Shown here piece after piece: positions 56,301-64,000 of a stretch of 64,000 nt of DNA (position 1 is the stretch's first letter; each line of letters begins with the position of its first letter). The stretch covers positions 3,720,015 to 3,784,014 of the forward strand of contig OX422204.1 in NCBI GenBank assembly GCA_949130485.1. Direction: 5' to 3'. The notes beneath the pieces were generated by a model, which was not told where the DNA came from, did not search any database, and saw nothing but the letters and a program-made list of their open reading frames with translations. The DNA is from Agelas oroides. Taxonomy: Eukaryota; Porifera; Demospongiae; Agelasida; Agelasidae. Position numbers and translations under genes: made by a program.

Positions 56301-57151
56301 TCCCAGTTCTAGCCACCCTCTTCCTCCTCTCATATGCCAAAGTCCTTGCCACAATCATTGTTGCCTTCTCATTCACATCTCTAGAGGCAGAGAAGATTAG
56401 TCCTCTTGTGTGGCTGCATGATGGGAACTTGAGGTTCCTGCAGGGAAAGCACATAGCCTTGGTTGTGGTCTCCATTCTGTTTGCCCTATTCTACATTATC
56501 CCTCTTACCCTACTCCTGCTGTTTGCTCCAGTCTTGCGGAAGGCACATAACCACAGGATAGTGAGGCTGGTTCAGATGTTGAAGCCTCTACTGGATGCCT
56601 TCCAGGGACCCTACAAGGATAGGTTTCACTGGTGGCCAGGACTGATGCTGGTTATAAGAATCATACTCTTAATTGCACTAACTGCCAATACAAAGTACGA
56701 TCCAAGACTCAGTGCTCTGTTAGTGGGTGTGACTGCCCTTCCTTTGGCTCTTCTTTCATATGGTGGAGTGTACAAGAACAAGCTACTGAATCTTCATGAG
56801 ACTGCACTGAATACAAACATGATAGTATTTGTATTATGGTCATTCTTCAACTACAGTTCATATGGAAGCAAGGCCCAGTTCACAAAGCAGCAGCAAGCTA
56901 CAGCCTACACCATGATCAGCATCTTCTATGTCCTCTTCATGGCTGTCCTGGTCTACCATGTTAGCAAGAAGATCGCAGACCTGGGCATACCTCGGTACCT
57001 CTTCCACCTCCTCAAGAGACAAAGTGAAACAACTAATGATGTTGGAGAGACAGAGTTGAGAGAGAGACAGGGCTCAGGCTGTGCTCCAGTACCTGCTCAA
57101 CTTCCCACTGTCACCTTTGTGGAGCTGAGAGAGCCCCTCCTCACTGATTAG
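53363..57151 (+). CDS. Large single-exon membrane protein: beta-helix-like ectodomain plus multi-pass membrane region
   Basis: An intronless 1262-residue protein. The first ATG of the frame is at 53363; upstream in-frame codons are non-ATG, and starting here puts a hydrophobic signal peptide (YWTVITVFSVSVASVV) at the N terminus. Residues about 25-750 form an extracellular region with many N-x-S/T sites and recurrent short hydrophobic/Asn-rich turns typical of right-handed parallel beta-helices. A Cys-rich module follows (about 754-860): CPLGF, CEC, HCPNAYC, then CGSCESGLALMLGSSKC. About eight or nine membrane helices occupy 860-1220, with NLTVASGTMNGVIFYANVV, AWLNLDLGIETC and FQGPYKDRFHWWPGL between or within them. 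The cytosolic tail is about 45 residues. I know this layout from demosponge predicted proteins, where it is a large unnamed family. A receptor or sensor role is only a guess. Confidence 0.85.
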   Translation: MQLLYWTVITVFSVSVASVVSESQVGGYRARIIVPSPTPDCWSPSCLTWSQCLADPAQCFTSHTTVTMLDGEYILHEYLEVYGVVSLSIYGNKSEVNGSARENQVVINCEYREGGIGITAVANVSLSGITMVYCGVLGVDRRLDDRDLVFVYFALHIQEGINVSLSFIFITNSTQIGLLCINLLGTSGIQDSVFTRSNYRLLEKYMQGETECSTDSWECRGTNVLVLFFNPLAIDIVRANIFGSNFIVERTNISYGVNLRPQDSWLSVSAGIVVHLHSGLDYDVRIVISKCNIMNNIDKTTANLYMAIGSNSTVLIADSNFTCANRLTEDGPLELVPVVYPNAGTLTLQVSDEYDDTAAINVEIVMNKLYIAENVGGGLLVNCLPQLPQSYIQMKLKNVEVVHNYLGRDNFQDKRRLYGFVVRFEKGAINAGGVYTSLESVEISNNVLVFENENTWNQQLFLDLETTCALTIMNIEVHFKQTKLFNNSMPAVLGYNSNLHFHGANVFKNNTGRQCGGALVLRMNSHIYLHRGTQVYILENTALKYGGGICVDGGSVPETFDVCFWQIADLDILYNNDTFVYLEGNIAPITGYAIYAGCVADCYTIIGNSRIRITSNRSRAIFSRVFRFKFPNITFSTWYQISSRPFKICFCYPGPELVCDETVVPSISVYPGQTFNISAIGMGIGISPAVVRSRISGKHNIFPELQSLGNACEPLNYTILAPENVSGIRVQLTVGGHYVNYGTIKNLNVTTLRCPLGFVLRGFKCECHQMLQTASVRCDINTQRFTRSGSVWIGMGSDEEGLLTHMHCPNAYCKLQETDLNLTSPDVQCAFGHSGVLCGSCESGLALMLGSSKCQYCSNIYLLLILPFLAVGVLLVIILGRVNLTVASGTMNGVIFYANVVKASSNALISNSVSRYFLILFAWLNLDLGIETCFFSHLDMFWKVFLQFAFPLYIWLLVAAIILLSRYSTVAARLSGSNSVPVLATLFLLSYAKVLATIIVAFSFTSLEAEKISPLVWLHDGNLRFLQGKHIALVVVSILFALFYIIPLTLLLLFAPVLRKAHNHRIVRLVQMLKPLLDAFQGPYKDRFHWWPGLMLVIRIILLIALTANTKYDPRLSALLVGVTALPLALLSYGGVYKNKLLNLHETALNTNMIVFVLWSFFNYSSYGSKAQFTKQQQATAYTMISIFYVLFMAVLVYHVSKKIADLGIPRYLFHLLKRQSETTNDVGETELRERQGSGCAPVPAQLPTVTFVELREPLLTD

Positions 57152-57536
57152 CTAGACGCTCACACAAAACAATGTACCATATAGTATAATCTTGTACATA
57201 TATGTGCTGAACTGTGTGAAATTGTTATAGAATATCTGGTGCAGCCAGTCCAAGTAGCTAGTACATATCAATTTTAACTCTGCATACGTTTTAAGATATA
57301 TAACACGCATGACCCCCTTTATTTTGGTATTCAGACTGTACAGATATGTCTGTAACAGTGCTGACAGATACACTTGTAACACTCAACATCCTACAAGCAG
57401 TGGGCAAATATGATGGATGTCATTTATGCTATGTCTTATTGTGAAAACAATCATGTATGAAGGAAAGTCAGTTTGTAGCTAGCCTCTAGTGAAAAGTGTA
57501 ACTTATGAAGGAGACTATCCTATGTTTTCTAGTTGC

Positions 57537-57726
57537 CTGTCTTGTTAGTAGTCCTGAAGAAGACCGCCTTGGTTGAAACGTTGTGTATTAAAATTTGTTG
57601 CCCCGAAGACATCTGCAGCGAAGTTCGGACTACAACTATGTTCAGCTGAATAAACAGTAGTCCAGAACCCAGCAAGCCAGACGTTGTAGGACTCCCTCCA
57701 CCCTCCTCCACTGTCTTGTTAGTAGT
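57537..57726. mobile_element. Short retroelement insertion with 16-bp target-site duplication
   Basis: CTGTCTTGTTAGTAGT occurs at 57537-57552 and again at 57711-57726, flanking 158 bp. The insert starts with CCTGAAGAAGACC...GGTTGAAACG, a hairpin-forming block common near the ends of invertebrate retroelements, and includes AATAAA at 57649. This fits a 5'-truncated retroelement or SINE; the family is unknown. Confidence 0.65.
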
Positions 57727-57879
57727 TACATGTACAGTTACTTTGTCCCTATAGACTCCTCTTATGAGCTGTTACATTACATGCAAGCATGCAAACAGAT
57801 TTACCTGTTCTGCATACCAAAGCAGAAATGAAGTGCATTCTATTATTTGTGCTAGTGGAGTTCTCTGAGGTTCAGAGCC

Positions 57880-58140
57880 CCAGCTGCATCTGTAGCAGGG
57901 AAGATCGCCCACATGCAATCAAACAGCAAATTCAAAGCCACTTTGGTGGTTGCAGCTAGCATGTCCCAAGGCGAAGGTTTAGCACCCCTTCTAGCCAAAT
58001 TGGTGCATCAGGAGATGTCTTAACTGCAGCCTGAGCTGTGGGAGGTGAAGCTAAAACAGACATATATATGCAGCAAAAGTGATTTCCCAACCAACGTAGG
58101 ACCCCTGTATCAAAATTAATGTGCTGGTGTAGGTGCAGCC
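57880..58140. repeat. Dispersed repeat, copy 2
   Basis: It shares blocks in the same order with 5160-5645, including the segment ending TTGGTGCATCAGG, then CTGCAGCCTGAG, then CCAACGTAGGACCC and TGTGCTGGTGT. The 57-bp array follows directly and may be an internal expansion of the same element. Confidence 0.55.
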
Positions 58141-58220
58141 GTGGCTGGTGCCTTTTGACCAAAAACCTAGATAAGATCCACTTTATGCCTCATTGTAAGG
58201 TGCAGTCACTTCCATGTATT

Positions 58221-58676
58221 GTTTCAAGGAGTAGTCTCAATGTGAGGTTCAGCTTGTGCTCACTGGTAGCATGCAGTGTTTCAAGGAGTAGTCTCAACGT
58301 GAGGTTCAGCTTGTGCTCACTGGTAGCATGCAGTGTTTCAAGGAGTAGTCTCAACGTGAGGTTCAGCTTGTGCTCACTGGTAGCATGCAGTGTTTCAAGG
58401 AGTAGTCTCAACGTGAGGTTCAGCTTGTGCTCACTGGTAGCATGCAGTGTTTCAAGGAGTAGTCTCAACGTGAGGTTCAGCTTGTGCTCACTGGTAGCAT
58501 GCAGTGTTTCAAGGAGTAGTCTCAACGTGAGGTTCAGCTTGTGCTCACTGGTAGCATGCAGTGTTTCAAGGAGTGGTCTCAACGTGAGGTTCAGCTTGTG
58601 CTCACTGGTAGCATGCAGTGTTTCAAGGAGTAGTCTCAACGTGAGGTTCAGCTTGTGCTCACTGGTAGCAATCTCA
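58221..58676 (+). repeat. 57-bp minisatellite, 8 copies
   Basis: Units start GTTTCAAGGAGTAGTCTCAA at 58221, 58278, 58335, 58392, 58449, 58506, 58563 and 58620. They are nearly identical. Because 57 is divisible by three, one frame stays open on each strand (19-residue periodic translations), but no gene structure supports coding. Confidence 0.95.
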
Positions 58677-59916
58677 CCTCTCAGTTGTCATGTAGCTATT
58701 CCTTATGATTACAACTTGGTACCTTTCTTGTGCTACTGGAGATTCCTAGGGTTCAGAGCCATGGCAGAATGTACAAGTTCTGGGTCAAATTTCTCATGTT
58801 TGGTCCAGAATTCTGGGTTGTGGTGGATGAGATGCATGGATGGGCAGTTGGACTGTCATTCCCTTAGGAATGGTCACTCCATTGATTTCAATGGTCTTCT
58901 CAGCAAGACCTGAGACATTGTAATGAACAAACTGCAGTTAGAATCCAGTGCAAGATAGCTTTGTTGTGCTGAGGTCATTGCCATCTCAGTTGTGATGGCT
59001 TGTACAGTTCTGGTTGAATGTTACACACTCTGTCACTGCACTGCTGACATAACAGTTATTGGTAGAATTTATCCACCAATAAGAGGAAACTATGTTACTG
59101 TCTGTCACTAACGTCAAGTCAGAGAACAAAATGATCAGGAATCACAACTTGAAATCCTGTACGCTTTAGAGCTTCACATAAGACCCCTCACAAACTGACT
59201 GTTGTTGACTAGTTACAGGTCTTTATGTGTTTGTTCTGTCATATATAGCTGTGTATGTAAATGTTGTGTGTGGGTGTGATTATATGAGTATCACCATAGC
59301 AAGTATACAAATATCATGAGTTTGATGCTGTCTATATTGTTACAAGTGCGCAACACGAGTAACAATGTCAACGGCAACAAACCAGTGATATGTTTTCTGG
59401 TATAGCTTGGTATTATGGTGACAATGATTTATCATTTTGCATTCTCAGACGCAGTGCGTGACTTGCAGTACCTGATATGGATTCTCATGTGACTTGTAGT
59501 AAAAAAAAATACACTTTTTATACGTCTAACTCACGTGAATGTATGGGAGTAAATCAGGAAGCCTTGCAGCTGCATGCAGTGATATTTATATAGCAAGTGT
59601 GTAGAGCAGGGAGGAAACTTCAGTAGACACACCTGATAAATCAAAATGACATCCGGACTTTAATTATAATTGAGCTAAAATGCAAGCTCTGCAGAAACAT
59701 GGGGTGATATGAAATACATTCTGCATGACTGTATCGTGACTTTCTTCCAAATTTGGATGTAGATTCCCTTTTTGTCAAAATCCCACTTGGTTAACGTTTG
59801 ACCAACTGGGGTAGTAAGGACTGGCATAATTATACTGATCGGACTGGGTATAGAATTAAGGTCTATATGGCACAAAAATAATAATGTTATAGCATACAAG
59901 CTGCAAAAATTGAATG

Positions 59917-60528
59917 TTATATGTCTTCAATAATATGCTGCAGTTCTTCCTCTGTTAGAGACAAGTCCTGGCATCCTGCAGTGCATGTGTAACAAAATGA
60001 TTGAAGTGCATATAGTCAACTCATGTATGATGCTATAGATAATACAACTGTATAACTACTGTAGCTACATATGTTGTTCCTTGTGAAATAATATTGCACA
60101 GCATGGCAATGAGCTGAGCTTACAGACTGCTCCTTACACACCTACTTATATAAAGTTATATTAAAAGTTGTATGTTGACTTGCCTCTATCCATATCCACA
60201 CAGGATATCCACCCAATGTGAGGGGGAGGAGAGAAGGAGGGATCATACTGCCCTGGGAGCTTGGGAATGTCCTTATATGGGTCCACCTCAGGATGGATCA
60301 CAAACTCAACAAACTGTGGGTGGACTATTCTTCCTTTGCTGTGTAGCATTAGTTGGGGTGGGTGAAGTGAATGTGTTTCACTGGAATGAGTAGGGAAGGA
60401 TGTAGGTGGATGATGTTGCCAGTGGTGTGTGTTCACAGTAATAGGAGGAAGAGGGAGAGGAAGAGCAGTGGTGGCTACAGACTGGATTCTGAGTGGGGCT
60501 GTAGTGGTCGGAGTGCTTCGTGGTCGTT
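59917..60528 (-). CDS. Last two exons of an unrecognised gene
   Basis: Exons in gene order are 60528-60184 and 59975-59917 (TAA). The first starts after CCCCCACAG, whose pyrimidine tract is the C-rich strand of the adjacent minisatellite. It codes for a Pro/Thr/His-rich stretch and then KGRIVHPQFVEFVIHPEVD, DIPKLPGQYD and SPPPHIGWISC. The intron appears to be GC-AG: the donor AGAG|GCAAGTC keeps phase, and the second exon (ending LSLTEEELQHIIEDI) begins after a CTGCAG acceptor. GT alternatives break the frame. Upstream exons must lie beyond 60657 on the minus strand, inside or past the duplicated block, and I could not find them. The gene may be truncated by that duplication. No family recognised. 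Confidence 0.5.
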
Positions 60529-60656
60529 CTGTGGGGGAGGGGAGGGGAGGGGAGGGGAGGGGAGGGGGGGAGGGGAGGGGAGGGGGGGAGGGGAGGGGAG
60601 GGGGGGAGGGGAGGGGAGGGGGGGAGGGGAGGGGAGGGGAGGGGGGGGAGGGGAGG
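60529..60656 (+). repeat. GGGGA-rich minisatellite (C-rich on the minus strand)
   Basis: About 125 bp of GGGGA units with GGGGGGA variants. The plus strand has many G4 runs and should form quadruplexes. On the minus strand it is an unbroken pyrimidine tract ending in CCCACAG at the exon boundary 60528. It also borders the left edge of duplication copy B. Confidence 0.95.
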
Positions 60657-61803
60657 TTGTATAACATCTAGGCATCCTTTTTTCAGGGAGACGTGATTTA
60701 TTGATTGTTCATGCACACTTGCTACTAATCATTCAGTTGTTGCCTGCTCATTTGCTATTTCTCTTCAGCTCCACAGTCAATCTGGATGTGTCTTGCATGC
60801 TGGCCTGGGTGTCCACCCTTACCCATGGTGGAGCTGGCAGCAAACTTGATGTGAGCTTTTGAGCATCATTGTTCTTTTGTATAGAAGCGGATCAGGAGAG
60901 AGATGGTTACCTGAACAGACTCATCATGAGAAGGAGTTGGTTTTGATAATCTTGATGACAGTACATTGAAAATGAGGTCTGGCACATGCAACTGAGGTTA
61001 TCTGTTCTTTTGTGCAAGGATCCAATATTGGAGGAGCAAGCGCAACAGGAGCGGTCAGAACCACTATGGCCTAAACTGCAAGCTGCTACAGAGGGTATAT
61101 GCATGTATACATCAATCCTTGTTCTGTGCAGATTAGTGTAATACAGCGCAGAATTCTCATTGGTGTTTACAGGAAAAGGACTGATTGCTTGTAAGACTGC
61201 AGTGCACAACTTTACCAGTATTCTTGAGACTGTGGGGGGACCAGAGGAGAAAAGGAGAGGCAGGTTGTTGGCTACACTAAATGTGAAGTGTGCTTTTCTC
61301 CAAGTGACTATGTGTGCAGCATTAGCCTCACAATATATACATCATGAATCCTATGGTAAGTGATCAGTTTGGTATATACCCCTACCTCCATGCAGAGATC
61401 TTTTAGCCAGGGTAAAAGTTGTTGAAGATGCACCATCTGATCGGGCGATGAAGCTAGAGCTAGGTGGGAAGATCAAACCAAGATCCAAGGTAACTATTTA
61501 TATAGGAAGAACTGCATTAATTTTGTAAATGAAGCAAGTACTGGTAGTTCACATTGGCAAACTATAAAACTTGTTTGTCATGGAAAGTATAAAAGATCTC
61601 CCAGAGTTTGAGCAATTTACAGACTCAGCATATGTACCTTCATAAGTAACTGCTTTGTACAACTACAGCATTGACTCCAAGCAACAGAATGATGTGAATG
61701 GAATAGAATGGAATGCATTGTATTTTTCATATAATGCAGTACAAAAATTGCTGTCTGTGTAGCAACCAGATAGGAAAAATATAAGACTTTCCCCAGCAGC
61801 ATG

Positions 61804-61904
61804 TAGCCTTGTTCCCAGGCCTCCCCTGTTTTTACCTTCCATTTGTGTTATTTTGAACACAAAAATGGAAGGTAGAAATGGGGGAAGGTCTGGGAACGAG
61901 GCTA
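61804..61904. repeat. Foldback element in the C7orf25 duplicate (copy B)
   Basis: The same element as 50941-51099, with ends TAGCCTTGTTCCCAGGCC and GGTCTGGGAACGAGGCTA but a single short centre. It shows that foldback length changed after the duplication, either by loss here or gain in copy A. Confidence 0.85.
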
Positions 61905-62412
61905 AGCAGCATGTGCATGCTAATAGAAACAGTCAAGATACTACTCAACAAGTGTAAAAAAACTTATAGGGAGTGGGTGTATATATCGATATACCTTAAA
62001 TCATGTGTTGATCAGATAGTCAGTGTATACTACAGTATGATTCTGAGGGTTTACATTCAAGTATAGGGTGGGGGTCATGTAATTTTGAATGCTTTCTGTT
62101 CCTACAATTGGCATATACCCGTATCTCCCTATGCCATGATATTTCAATCAATATTTAAGGTAATATTTGGCACTGGAGATGCACTACGGGTAGTGACGTT
62201 GACTGCTAATGAAGCGTTTGTCCGAGCTGCAACTCACCAGGTATGAACATGACTTGTGACAAAGAATTATTTGTGTCTACTTAGTTTTTTTGTGTATTTA
62301 ATGTTGTACCCTGTGCTATACATTGTGCTGTCAGAGCAAGTACCACAAAGATCTACTTCCAAAATGTAACAGTAGGTGTATGCCACAGAGCAGTATAAAA
62401 TTGTTCACATGC

Positions 62413-62736
62413 ACCTTTCACACTACCCTCCCCATGCAGGGAGTTTCATTCCTTCACACTACCCTCCCCATGCAGGGAGTTTCATTCCTTCACACTACCC
62501 TCCCCATGTAGGGAGTTTCATTCTTTCACAGTACCCTCCCCATGTAGGGAGTTTCATTCTTTCACACTACCCTCCCCATGTAGGGAGTTTCATTCTTTCA
62601 CACTACCCTCCCCATGCAGGGAGTTTCATTCTTTCACAGTACCCTCCCCATGTAGGGAGTTTCATTCTTTCACACTACCCTCCCCATGTAGGGAGTTTCA
62701 TTCTTTCACACTACCCTCCCCATGCAGGGAGTTTCA
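62413..62736 (+). repeat. 36-bp minisatellite, 9 copies, each carrying a 3' splice site
   Basis: Nine units with ACCCTCCCCATG at 62425, 62461, 62497, 62533, 62569, 62605, 62641, 62677 and 62713. Each unit contains the pyrimidine tract, the CATGCAG or CATGTAG acceptor and the first bases of C7orf25 exon 11 (GGAGTTTCATT). Copy A has exactly one unit, so the expansion happened after duplication. Confidence 0.96.
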
Positions 62737-62811
62737 TTCAATGTGTTCCTTCATTCATCACGAGCACTCACAGAACAGAAGCAGGCTGCCCATCATGAAA
62801 CTGGAACGTAA

Positions 62812-64000
62812 AGATTGTATGCTAGTGATGATTGTTCTGATATACATGTGTACAACATTGTGTGTCCAACATAGTGTAATCATGTTTCTAAATTATAGCA
62901 AGCCATGCATCCTACACATGCATGTACAAACATTTTGTATGATTCCTGCTCAGGTTGATGATTTTAGCAGATGCAATACGCAGAAACAGGGATTTTTGGA
63001 GGCTACAAATGCTAAGAGTTTACAGGAATTGTAGTGAAGACGTCTGTCTAGACTAAAAGAGGCTGCTTTTGGCCGTATAATTTCAGCATGTATATATAGT
63101 CTACATGTACATGTGTACAACATGTGAAAAACATGTTTCTAAAGGAAATAAGCCACCCAACACACGTAAATATGTCAACTAATTTCTGGACAAGAGGATG
63201 ATTTCAGCAGATGCACACAGGCGCAGGTTTATTTCATAGGGTAGAGGTGTACATTTCAGTATTATGTGGACACAACATCTATCATTATAGTGATGACCGG
63301 CATGATGTGGGTGTGTACTGCAAAATGCACAAAATAGAACTGCTCATGTGCACTAAATGATTGTGTGACACTAAAGCCCCGCTTACACTAGCACATAAAC
63401 AATTAAACCAGTTAGGCCAAACTACATCCATTATGTGGTTTACAGAATGTGGTTTCCAAAGCCACATTATAGGGATGTTTATAGCCTCGTTCCCAGGCCT
63501 TCCCAACCGTCCAGTTTGCAATATGGAAAATGCAAGCAATCAAAAGCAGGATGGTGGAAAGACCTGGGAACGAGTCTAGGATGTTCATACAGCTGCCCTA
63601 AACTACCTAAAGTCAGTAAAGTGCTAGACTAAGTGTAAATGGGACACTCTCTGAATTTAATTTATATGCATAATCCACTGTATCATACAAATAATCATGT
63701 AGGTAGCTATAGAAGAGTTGTATCAATTGGAGTTTCTAGTAGTTAGTGAAGGTGGTTTAGCTTGTGTAGGGAGCATTCAATACACTATCTCATGATTGTG
63801 TAGCTGGCTCATGGACCATCTGGCTACCTGGGTAGTTACACTGCCTCCAGTCCTGTGTTGAGTTGTTGCAGTAATTACATGATACAAGTTTACCAAGAGA
63901 GACCTGTAAGATAATAAAAACTCTGAAAGTACCTTCACAACTAAAACCTTTTGAGAATGTCAATTGAAACAACTGCATTTTTATACAGACCACTGTCTTC
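62812..64000. other. 3' flank of the C7orf25 duplicate
   Basis: It matches 51718-52862 with indels and contains the foldback element at 63482-63578. No gene is visible. The match reaches the last base. Confidence 0.8.
63482..63578. repeat. Foldback element, copy B
   Basis: Ends TAGCCTCGTTCCCAGGC and GACCTGGGAACGAGTCTA; partner of 52307-52414. The left inner arm has lost the TTTTTGATCACT part, so the hairpin is weaker here. Confidence 0.85.

Larger units (their letters stand above)
57152..59916. other. Intergenic space downstream of the membrane-protein gene
   Basis: 2.8 kb with the small insertion at 57537-57726, the dispersed repeat at 57880-58140 and the 57-bp array at 58221-58676. From about 58920 to 59916 I see nothing beyond AT-rich single-copy sequence. 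The array-driven open frame at 58119-58913 has no gene-like flanks. Confidence 0.55.
60769..62811 (+). pseudogene. 5'-truncated duplicate of C7orf25 (exons 6-11)
   Basis: The exon copies are 60769-60850, 61019-61094, 61173-61263, 61396-61489, 62160-62240 and 62728-62811 (TAA). All six keep reading frame, phase and splice dinucleotides; differences from copy A are a few substitutions (for example EERSEP-type changes in exon 7 and His for Gln in AVHNF). Exons 1-5 are absent: upstream is the GGGGA repeat and the opposite-strand gene. Without a start it is most likely non-functional, but the absence of stops or frameshifts means it is young, or is spliced to an unseen upstream exon. Confidence 0.85.
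60657..64000 (+). repeat. Tandem segmental duplication, copy B (runs off the window)
   Basis: It starts with GTATAACATC, the middle of MITE family C, and keeps that element's right end GATTGTTCATGCA at 60700-60715. It follows copy A through the last base of the window. Main differences are the 36-bp array at 62413-62736, a shorter foldback at 61804 and small indels. The offset is 10.81 kb at C7orf25 exon 6 and 10.81 kb at exon 10. Confidence 0.95.

Noticed and set aside
60371-60671. Gly/Arg/Glu-rich plus-strand frames and Pro-rich minus-strand frames
   Set aside because: The repetitive part is the GGGGA minisatellite; only the minus-strand segment below 60529 has coding character.

Overview
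This window is nuclear DNA of an animal, most probably a demosponge. Its genes are split by many short and medium GT-AG introns. The encoded proteins include animal orthologues (outer dynein arm docking protein ODAD2/ARMC4, ESCRT-II subunit VPS25, an SLC15 peptide transporter and C7orf25). A single-exon membrane protein has the layout of a family I know from sponge gene sets. The sponge assignment is inference. There is no bacterial or viral gene order, no CRISPR array and no rRNA gene.

Layout. (1) 495-12265 (+): ODAD2, 20 exons, with the 5' end outside or unresolved. (2) 12908-14863 (-): VPS25, complete in 5 exons, convergent with ODAD2. (3) 15085-37008 (+): SLC15-type proton/oligopeptide transporter, complete in 21 exons (810 aa), head to head with VPS25 across 221 bp. 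(4) 38013-46850 (-): a protein with two Tudor/agenet-like modules, an immunoglobulin domain and a K/R-P-E-A repeat, convergent with SLC15. (5) 47512-51717 (+): C7orf25 (UPF0415), complete in 11 exons (422 aa), head to head with gene 4. (6) 53363-57151 (+): intronless 1262-aa extracellular beta-helix-like and multi-pass membrane protein. (7) 59917-60528 (-): the last two exons of an unrecognised gene. (8) 60657-64000 (+): a second copy of the 3' half of C7orf25 and its downstream flank, continuing past the window edge.

All multi-exon models except the junction in gene 4 were checked for phase exon by exon and stay open to the stop codon. The two head-to-head pairs probably share bidirectional promoters.

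About half of the window is intron or intergenic DNA loaded with recent repeats. These include CA, TTTC and TGTA microsatellites, nine minisatellites with units of 26 to 57 bp, at least four families of foldback/MITE elements, two tRNA-derived SINE-like sequences and a small insertion flanked by 16-bp direct repeats. Several repeats have grown onto splice sites: CA repeats at two SLC15 acceptors, a C-rich minisatellite serving as the pyrimidine tract of gene 7, a 36-bp array that multiplies a C7orf25 acceptor, and a 95-bp array that multiplies a VPS25 donor.

The genes do not form a pathway. ODAD2 is ciliary, VPS25 endosomal and SLC15 a transporter; co-location is simply gene order.
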